Source: DATAEE01 sp036257535
GTDB taxonomy: Bacteria > Acidobacteriota > Vicinamibacteria > Vicinamibacterales > 2-12-FULL-66-21
Reading direction: 5' to 3'
Length of the DNA stretch: 8,537 nucleotides
NCBI GenBank assembly: GCA_036257535.1
Contig: DATAFJ010000183.1
Span: forward strand, 1-8,537
Part shown: in pieces, positions 1 to 4,090 of the stretch
Position numbering within the stretch: position 1 is the stretch's first letter
Layout: each line of letters begins with the position of its first letter
Position numbers and translations under genes: made by a program
The notes under the pieces: model-generated
What the model was told of the DNA's origin: nothing
Seen by the model: the letters and a program-made list of their open reading frames with translations, nothing else
Databases searched by the model: none

Positions 1-568
1 CAGCAGCCTGATGCCTCAGAAGAAGAACCCGGACCCGCTCGAGCTGATTCGCGGGAAGGCCGGCCGTGCGATCGGAACGCTGACGGGCTGGCTCGCCTCG
101 ATGAAAGGGCTTCCCGCCGGCTATAACAAGGATCTCCAGGAGGACAAGGAAGCGGTTTTCGACGCAGAAGACACGCTCGCCGGCTGTCTCGCGGCGACGC
201 GAACCGTGGTCGCCGGCCTGACGCTCGATCGAGCCCGCATGGCCCGAGCGGCGTCGGGCCTGTTGCTGGCGACCGACGTCGCCGACTATCTGGTTTCGCG
301 CGGGCTGCCGTTTCGAACGGCGCACGAACTGACCGGTGCCATGGTGCGTCAGCTGCTCGCCGAAGGACGCGAATTCGAATCGCTCTCGCCAGCCGAGTGG
401 CGTCGATTCAGCGAGCTCTTCGGTGACGATGTGCGCGAACGGGTGAGCGCCGCGGCATCCGTTGCGGCGAAGCGGACGCCTCAGTCCACGGCGCCTCAGG
501 CGGTCCACGCAGCGCTCGAGGAAACCCGAGCCTGGGTCAGCGGCGCAGTCGGTGCAACAGGGGAGTAG
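1..568 (+). CDS. argH: Argininosuccinate lyase, C-terminal part (5' end outside window)
   Basis: This enzyme carries out the last step of arginine synthesis in the cytoplasm, splitting argininosuccinate into arginine and fumarate. The frame is open from base 2 and reads SSLMPQKKNPD, the fumarase/aspartase/argininosuccinate lyase superfamily signature, whose serine loop holds the catalytic base in the family. It continues with KGLPAGYNKDLQEDKEAVFD and later ATDVADYLVSRGLPFRTAHE, both highly typical of ArgH, and ends in the usual TAPQAVHAALEE helix. About 188 of the roughly 460 residues of a normal ArgH are visible, so the N-terminal 60% lies upstream. The ATG at base 11 is an internal methionine of the signature and not the start. 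The TAG stop shares one base with the GTG start of the next gene, which suggests coupled translation. Family assignment is very secure. Confidence 0.97.
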   Translation, partial: SSLMPQKKNPDPLELIRGKAGRAIGTLTGWLASMKGLPAGYNKDLQEDKEAVFDAEDTLAGCLAATRTVVAGLTLDRARMARAASGLLLATDVADYLVSRGLPFRTAHELTGAMVRQLLAEGREFESLSPAEWRRFSELFGDDVRERVSAAASVAAKRTPQSTAPQAVHAALEETRAWVSGAVGATGE

Positions 569-1011
569 TGCAGGTTTTCCTGGTGCACCACGCGGACGCG
601 GTCGGCTCCGAAATCGATCCGCAGCGTCCGTTGTCGTCAGCCGGTCTCGCGCACGCCGAGCGGCTGGCCGCGGAGGCGAGCGCTCGAGGCCTCAAGCCAC
701 AGATCGTCTGGCACAGCGGAAAGCTTCGCGCGCGGCAGACGGCCGAGGCGTTCTGGCGCCGCCTGAACCCGGTTGCGGTGTTCGCCGCGCAGCGCGGTCT
801 CCAGCCGACCGATCCCCCGCAGACGATCCGCGATCTTCTCGCGGCGGAAGATCAGGACGTCTTACTGGTCGGACACTTTCCGAGTCTTCCGAGAGTGCTT
901 GCGCTGCTGACTGAGAATTCCGAGGATCCGGCCGTGAGCTTTCCGCAGCACGGCCTGGTCGCGCTGGAACGGAGTGGGGATTCGTGGAAGGAAGTTTTCA
1001 GGATTCAGTAG
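568..1011 (+). CDS. sixA: SixA-like phosphohistidine phosphatase (histidine phosphatase superfamily)
   Basis: This 147-residue protein matches the small SixA branch of the histidine phosphatase superfamily, cytoplasmic enzymes that remove phosphate from phosphohistidine (in E. coli, on phosphotransfer proteins). The N-terminal LVHHADA places H8 as the nucleophile, RPLSSAG (20-26) follows, SGKLRARQTAE (50-60) carries the second phosphate-pocket arginine R54, and VGHFPSLP (101-108) supplies the second catalytic histidine H103. The odd point is that the first arginine of the usual RHG/RHA motif is a histidine here (H7). The GTG start is forced, because the next in-frame start lies at the catalytic motif itself. 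It overlaps the argH stop by one base (TAGTG), with a purine-rich GGGGAG at 560-565 only two bases upstream, so re-initiation after argH is likely. Its link to arginine synthesis is unclear and may be only positional. The real substrate is unknown. Confidence 0.85.
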   Translation: MQVFLVHHADAVGSEIDPQRPLSSAGLAHAERLAAEASARGLKPQIVWHSGKLRARQTAEAFWRRLNPVAVFAAQRGLQPTDPPQTIRDLLAAEDQDVLLVGHFPSLPRVLALLTENSEDPAVSFPQHGLVALERSGDSWKEVFRIQ

Positions 1012-1037
1012 GGTCGAGCGCGTTCGCCGCTCGACCC
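1011..1037. terminator. Perfect 10-bp hairpin between convergent genes
   Basis: Bases 1011-1020 (gggtcgagcg) pair perfectly with 1028-1037 (cgctcgaccc) around a 7-base loop. The hairpin begins at the last base of the sixA stop codon and lies 22 bp before the end of the convergent barrel gene, where a two-way terminator is expected. No T-run follows on either strand, so it is not a canonical intrinsic terminator. It may instead protect 3' ends or be a dispersed palindrome. Confidence 0.5.
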
Positions 1038-1059
1038 CACTCGAACCTGTTCGAACTGC

Positions 1060-1686
1060 CTAGTTGCCGAAGCGGAACGTTACGCCCACCGAGCCGCGCC
1101 AGTAGTTCAGGCCGCTCAGATCGAAGTCCAGGTCTCCGATGTCGTCGCGAACGTCCGTCCGGAAGCTGCGGAAGTAGCGCAGGTCGCCGCGGATGCCGAC
1201 GTTATCCGTGAACATCCCCATCACTCCGCCGCCCAGGTTGAAGCCCAAGGAACTGTCGTCGATGTCGAACTCGTCGATGATGTCGTCGACGCTCGACCGC
1301 ATCCACCCGATGCCGGCGGTACCGTAAGGCCGGATGCCGGCGCCGGTCTGGCCACCGATGGGGATCCCGATGACGACGTTGCCCATCAGCGTGGTCACGG
1401 CCCCATCGCCGATGAAGTCGATGCCGGTGTCGTCTTCGTTGAAGTAGAACTCCGGGGTATAGCCAAAGTCCACTTCGAATCCGGCGATCCCGGCGCCCAT
1501 CCACGTGAGCGTGCCACCCCAGCTGAGCTTGCTGTCGATGCTCTGGTCGAGGTCGATGTCGTTGAGGTCTCCGTTGAACGTCGATCCAAGAAACGGTGAA
1601 AAGGTCCAGTCCGCCGAGGCGACTGCCGGCGCCGCCATCAGCGCAACCGCAGTCGCGGCGCCGATAATCATCTTCCGAACGTGCAT
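1060..1686 (-). CDS. Small outer-membrane beta-barrel protein (OmpA/OmpX-like barrel fold)
   Basis: The protein has 208 residues. The N-terminus (MHVRKM, then a hydrophobic stretch to about residue 23) is a signal peptide with a probable cut after AVASA, between 25 and 26. The rest alternates glycine/aromatic strands with polar loops: about eight strands near 26-38, 54-65, 69-83, 97-111, 118-131, 147-159, 163-175 and 195-206, as in 8-stranded barrels of the OMP_b-brl type. Loops are very rich in aspartate (40-51, 84-94, 134-144, 178-189). The C-terminus is FRFGN, so the usual terminal phenylalanine is absent. An upstream ATG at 1773 would add 29 residues before the signal peptide. The ATG at 1686 is preferred because it directly starts the signal peptide and has AGGGAGGG eight bases upstream. 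It probably sits in the outer membrane; a specific function such as adhesion, stability or transport cannot be read from the sequence. Confidence 0.82.
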   Translation of the reverse strand: MHVRKMIIGAATAVALMAAPAVASADWTFSPFLGSTFNGDLNDIDLDQSIDSKLSWGGTLTWMGAGIAGFEVDFGYTPEFYFNEDDTGIDFIGDGAVTTLMGNVVIGIPIGGQTGAGIRPYGTAGIGWMRSSVDDIIDEFDIDDSSLGFNLGGGVMGMFTDNVGIRGDLRYFRSFRTDVRDDIGDLDFDLSGLNYWRGSVGVTFRFGN

Positions 1687-1694
1687 TGAGATAG

Positions 1695-1702
1695 CCCTCC
1701 CT
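1695..1702 (-). promoter_or_regulatory. Ribosome binding site deciding the barrel protein start
   Basis: On the minus strand this reads AGGGAGGG, a strong anti-Shine-Dalgarno match eight bases before the ATG at 1686. It supports that start over the longer reading frame opening at 1773. Confidence 0.75.
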
Positions 1703-1730
1703 GGCTGTGTCCCGTGCTGCCGTATGACAG

Positions 1731-1746
1731 TGCAAGCACAGGGCCA
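1731..1746 (-). promoter_or_regulatory. Candidate sigma-54 (-24/-12) promoter for the barrel gene
   Basis: On the minus strand the bases read TGGCCC, five bases, then TTGCA. The sigma-54 consensus is TGGCAC, five bases, TTGCW, so there is one mismatch and the GG-to-GC spacing is exact. Transcription would start near 1720, giving a leader of about 34 bases with the strong ribosome binding site inside it. The site was found by eye in a 116-bp gap, and no activator site was recognised. Confidence 0.35.
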
Positions 1747-1802
1747 CCGTTCCAAATCGGCACGCGCTGGCACGGACGAGCTTTGGGTGCTGAATTGTGC
1801 GG

Positions 1803-2792
1803 TTAGTTCCGTTCGACCATCACGGTGACGGGGGCGGAAAGCCGGACCGTGACGCCAGTTCCGGCGTTCAGCATTGCGGGCTTGCGATCGCCAGCCATCA
1901 CCACTGCGGTACCGCCGGCGGCGCCTGTCGAGCCGCCGATGACGGCGCCCTTCGCGCCGCCGAAGATCGCGCCCAGGATCGCTCCGCCGACTGCCGCGCC
2001 GCCGATCTTCGCTGCGCTCTCTTTACTGGGCGTATCGCCGTCGCGAAAGATCGTTTCTGTCTGCAGCGGCACAGTCGTGCCGTCCGCGAGCACGAGCGTA
2101 TGGAAGCGCACACCGAGCCGCGCACGCTCGCGAACCTTGCCGCCTTTCTCGACGAACGTGACCGATCCAATCATTCGCGCGCCTGCCGGGATGGCAGTAC
2201 GATCGCCCACAGTGACGTCTCGCGTCACCCGCGCTTCCGCTCGATCTTCGAGCCGCGCGAGCTCGGTCGTGTGTGACGACTCCATCTGCAGACCGATGAC
2301 GGAATCGGCCGAGACGACGAGCTGCTCGACCACCGGCTCAAGACGCTCGGGCCTGTACTCGACGGTGGGCGCCGGCATGACGTCGCGAACCGGCTCGATC
2401 GAGGACGACGAGTCGGGAGCTGGCGCGGGTGGTGCCGGTTCGGGCTGCGTTACGGGAGCGGGTGCCGGTGCGGGCGGCTCCAGAGCGGGACGGGGCCGGG
2501 CTCTCTTCCGCGCAACGGGCTTCGGTTCGGGCAGATCAGCTTCCTCTTTCTTGTCCTTGTCAGCCTCAGCCGGCGTTTCGGCCGCGACATCGTCTATCGG
2601 GACCACCGTATCCGACGTCGGCGCCATCGCGGTCTGAGGAGCGGCGAGAACATCCGCTGCCGGCTCGGCAAGCGGTGCCGCCGCGGCGGACGGAATGGAC
2701 GCGTTCTGACGAACCGCCAGAAAGGCACCAGTGCCGGCGCCTACGGCGCACATGGCGGCTACAACAGCGACGACGGCCGGCTTAGAAAGCAT
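1803..2792 (-). CDS. VirB10/TrbI-like envelope-spanning protein with glycine-zipper segment
   Basis: The protein has 329 residues in clear zones. Residues 5-27 are a single hydrophobic segment (signal anchor). Residues 31-150 are low-complexity Ala/Pro/Glu, with a Lys/Glu stretch at 79-92, a basic KPVARKRARPRP patch and a PAPAPAPVTQPEPAPPAPAP linker. Residues 160-250 resemble the TrbI/VirB10 C-terminal fold: ARVTRDVTVGD, IPAGARMIGSV and LVLADGTTVPLQTE match the VSRDV..., IP.GSRLIG and L.LPDG landmarks. Residues 263-297 are a glycine-zipper hairpin (GGAAVGGAILGAIFGGAKGA). Residues 305-328 form a final strand pair, AGTGVTVRLSAPVTVMVE. The order (one membrane anchor, Pro-rich periplasmic linker, barrel-like domain with an embedded hydrophobic hairpin, last strands) is that of VirB10. 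No other secretion gene is nearby. The ATG at 2792 is chosen over the GTG at 2813 because CGGAG lies seven bases upstream. The exact function is unknown. Confidence 0.72.
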   Translation of the reverse strand: MLSKPAVVAVVAAMCAVGAGTGAFLAVRQNASIPSAAAAPLAEPAADVLAAPQTAMAPTSDTVVPIDDVAAETPAEADKDKKEEADLPEPKPVARKRARPRPALEPPAPAPAPVTQPEPAPPAPAPDSSSSIEPVRDVMPAPTVEYRPERLEPVVEQLVVSADSVIGLQMESSHTTELARLEDRAEARVTRDVTVGDRTAIPAGARMIGSVTFVEKGGKVRERARLGVRFHTLVLADGTTVPLQTETIFRDGDTPSKESAAKIGGAAVGGAILGAIFGGAKGAVIGGSTGAAGGTAVVMAGDRKPAMLNAGTGVTVRLSAPVTVMVERN

Positions 2793-2799
2793 GGTCTGG

Positions 2800-2804
2800 C
2801 TCCG
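2800..2804 (-). promoter_or_regulatory. Ribosome binding site deciding the VirB10-like start
   Basis: The minus strand reads CGGAG seven bases before the ATG at 2792. The alternative GTG at 2813 has no comparable purine stretch. Confidence 0.6.
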
Positions 2805-2855
2805 GAAATACACGGCCGAGACAGCAAGACCCGTACCCCGCGCGCCTGCGCCAGT

Positions 2856-4034
2856 TTAGCGGGATTTGGCCGATTCTGACTGCCCAGAGCGAGCGAACCG
2901 AGTCGAAGGGCGACCCGACGAGAGGACACGTGTCACCCGGCGTGTCAGGCCGATGACCGGAGGCAGGAGCGCGACGGCCGTCATCAGAAGTTCGCTGGGC
3001 TTGAGCGCTCGCGGGCCGCCCAGCGGGGCGTCCACCTCGCAGTTCGGTTCCCCGCGGCCTGAGGTTGCCGCAAACGCCGCGGGCGCTGCTTGCCCCGCCT
3101 CGATCCTGCTCTCGTATTCCCGCAGCCCCTGCTCGCCGAGCGCCTGCTTCCCGCCAGGCTCCTTCTCGCCTGGCGCCTTCCCGTACGGCGACGCGTGCTC
3201 GATCTCGGCGTTGAGCTCGGCGCCCACGAGGATCGCGAGACCGGAGAAATAGAACCACAGAAGCAGAATGATCACGCCCGCGAGCGCACCGTAGGTCTCG
3301 TTGTAGTTGCCCCAGTTCGCGAGATAGAACTTGAACCCGAGCGAGATCAGGATCCAGAGCACGGTCGCGAAGACCGCTCCCGGAGTGATCCAGACCCACT
3401 CCTGCCGGGCGTCCGGTGCGTAGTAGTAAACGATGCCGATACCGGTCACGACGAGTGCAAAGACGACCGGCCATTGAAGAATCGTCCACGCTCGCACGAA
3501 CGCCCACCCGAGGCCGAGCGACTCCGCAACGGCCTCCGCAAGCTGCGGGCCCGCGATGATCAATGCGAACGACACGAGGATGAAGAGCGCGAGGCCGACG
3601 GTCAGCGCCAGCGCGATGAGCCGCGTCTTCCACCAGGGCCGCGACTCCTGGACGTCATAGGCGGTGTTCAACGTGCTGATCACCGAGACGAGCGCGTTCG
3701 AGCTGCTCCAGATCGTGAAGAGAAATGCGAACGTCAGGATGCCGCTGTCCTCACTTTGGGAGATCTTTCTGATCTGATCGAGGAGGAACGCGATGACGTC
3801 CGGCGGCGCGACGCGTCCAAGGTATTTCACGACTTCATCGATCAGGTTCGTGACCGGAAAGAAGCTCGCCAGCGAGATCAGGAACAGCAGAGCCGGAAAG
3901 AGCGACAGGAAAAAGTAGTACGCAAGCTGCGCGGCAAGGCTGGGGAGATCGTCGACATAACTCTCCTTCGCCGTCCGCGTGAGGATCTGCCTCCAACCGA
4001 GCGGCACGCGCAAGCGCGCCAGCGCCATGCCCAT
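2856..4034 (-). CDS. YihY/BrkB-family inner-membrane protein
   Basis: This 392-residue protein has about six membrane segments near 33-60, 100-122, 137-163, 182-206, 214-236 and 247-277. Family landmarks are LAAQLAYYFFLSLFPALLF (33-51), IWSSSNALVSVISTLNTAYD (108-127), and YNETYGALAGVIILLLW followed by LVGAELNAEIEH (244-280), which is the YihY signature. Early work called this family BrkB or ribonuclease BN, but it is a membrane protein and the nuclease claim does not hold; its role is still unclear. It has a long hydrophilic tail of about 110 residues (281-392), first Gly/Lys/Glu-rich and ending in a stretch that looks repeat-derived (see 2882-2911). The start could be the ATG at 4034 or the one at 4028; neither has a clear ribosome binding site. 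It diverges from the peptidase gene by 56 bp and may head an operon with the VirB10-like gene 63 bp downstream. Confidence 0.9.
   Translation of the reverse strand: MGMALARLRVPLGWRQILTRTAKESYVDDLPSLAAQLAYYFFLSLFPALLFLISLASFFPVTNLIDEVVKYLGRVAPPDVIAFLLDQIRKISQSEDSGILTFAFLFTIWSSSNALVSVISTLNTAYDVQESRPWWKTRLIALALTVGLALFILVSFALIIAGPQLAEAVAESLGLGWAFVRAWTILQWPVVFALVVTGIGIVYYYAPDARQEWVWITPGAVFATVLWILISLGFKFYLANWGNYNETYGALAGVIILLLWFYFSGLAILVGAELNAEIEHASPYGKAPGEKEPGGKQALGEQGLREYESRIEAGQAAPAAFAATSGRGEPNCEVDAPLGGPRALKPSELLMTAVALLPPVIGLTRRVTRVLSSGRPSTRFARSGQSESAKSR
2882..2911. repeat. Dispersed repeat-like sequence in the 3' end of the YihY gene
   Basis: On the minus strand this begins gcccttcgactcggttcgct and ends cgctctgggc, with matching CCC...GGG ends. 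It closely resembles a CCTTCGACTCGC...CTCAGGG palindrome I recall as widely scattered in GC-rich soil bacteria. In the gene's frame it encodes PSTRFARSG, close to the C-terminus. Only one copy is in the window, so repeat status rests on recall. Confidence 0.4.
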
Positions 4035-4060
4035 CGCCGGTGCAAGGGAACTGCCACCTG

Positions 4061-4069
4061 TGCTCTAAT
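4061..4069 (+). promoter_or_regulatory. Candidate extended -10 promoter for the M14 peptidase
   Basis: The bases TGC TCTAAT fit an extended -10 element (TGnTATAAT with one mismatch in the hexamer). Transcription would start near 4076, about 15 bases before the ATG at 4091, leaving room for the ribosome binding site. No convincing -35 is seen, which is acceptable for an extended -10. It lies in the 56-bp divergent gap, so it could influence the YihY gene too. Confidence 0.4.
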
Positions 4070-4079
4070 GCGGGGCTCC

Positions 4080-4086
4080 GGGAGGA
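4080..4086 (+). promoter_or_regulatory. Ribosome binding site deciding the M14 peptidase start
   Basis: GGGAGGA lies four bases before the ATG at 4091. It rules in that start and against the in-frame ATG at 4040, which would add 17 residues ahead of the signal peptide. Confidence 0.8.
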
Positions 4087-4090
4087 CTGT

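Noticed and set aside
1041..1058. Direct repeat TCGAAC...TCGAAC next to the hairpin, containing the palindrome GTTCGAAC
   Set aside because: Too short and too common in GC-rich DNA to call an operator or attachment site; no tRNA is nearby.
1825..2637. A 270-residue plus-strand frame opposite the VirB10-like gene
   Set aside because: Ser/Thr/Ala/Gly-rich mirror of the Pro/Ala-rich gene; no ribosome binding site or domain.
2782..3633. A 283-residue minus-strand frame overlapping the YihY gene
   Set aside because: Arg/Gly/Ala-rich with no domain; the overlapping frame carries the conserved YihY membrane segments.
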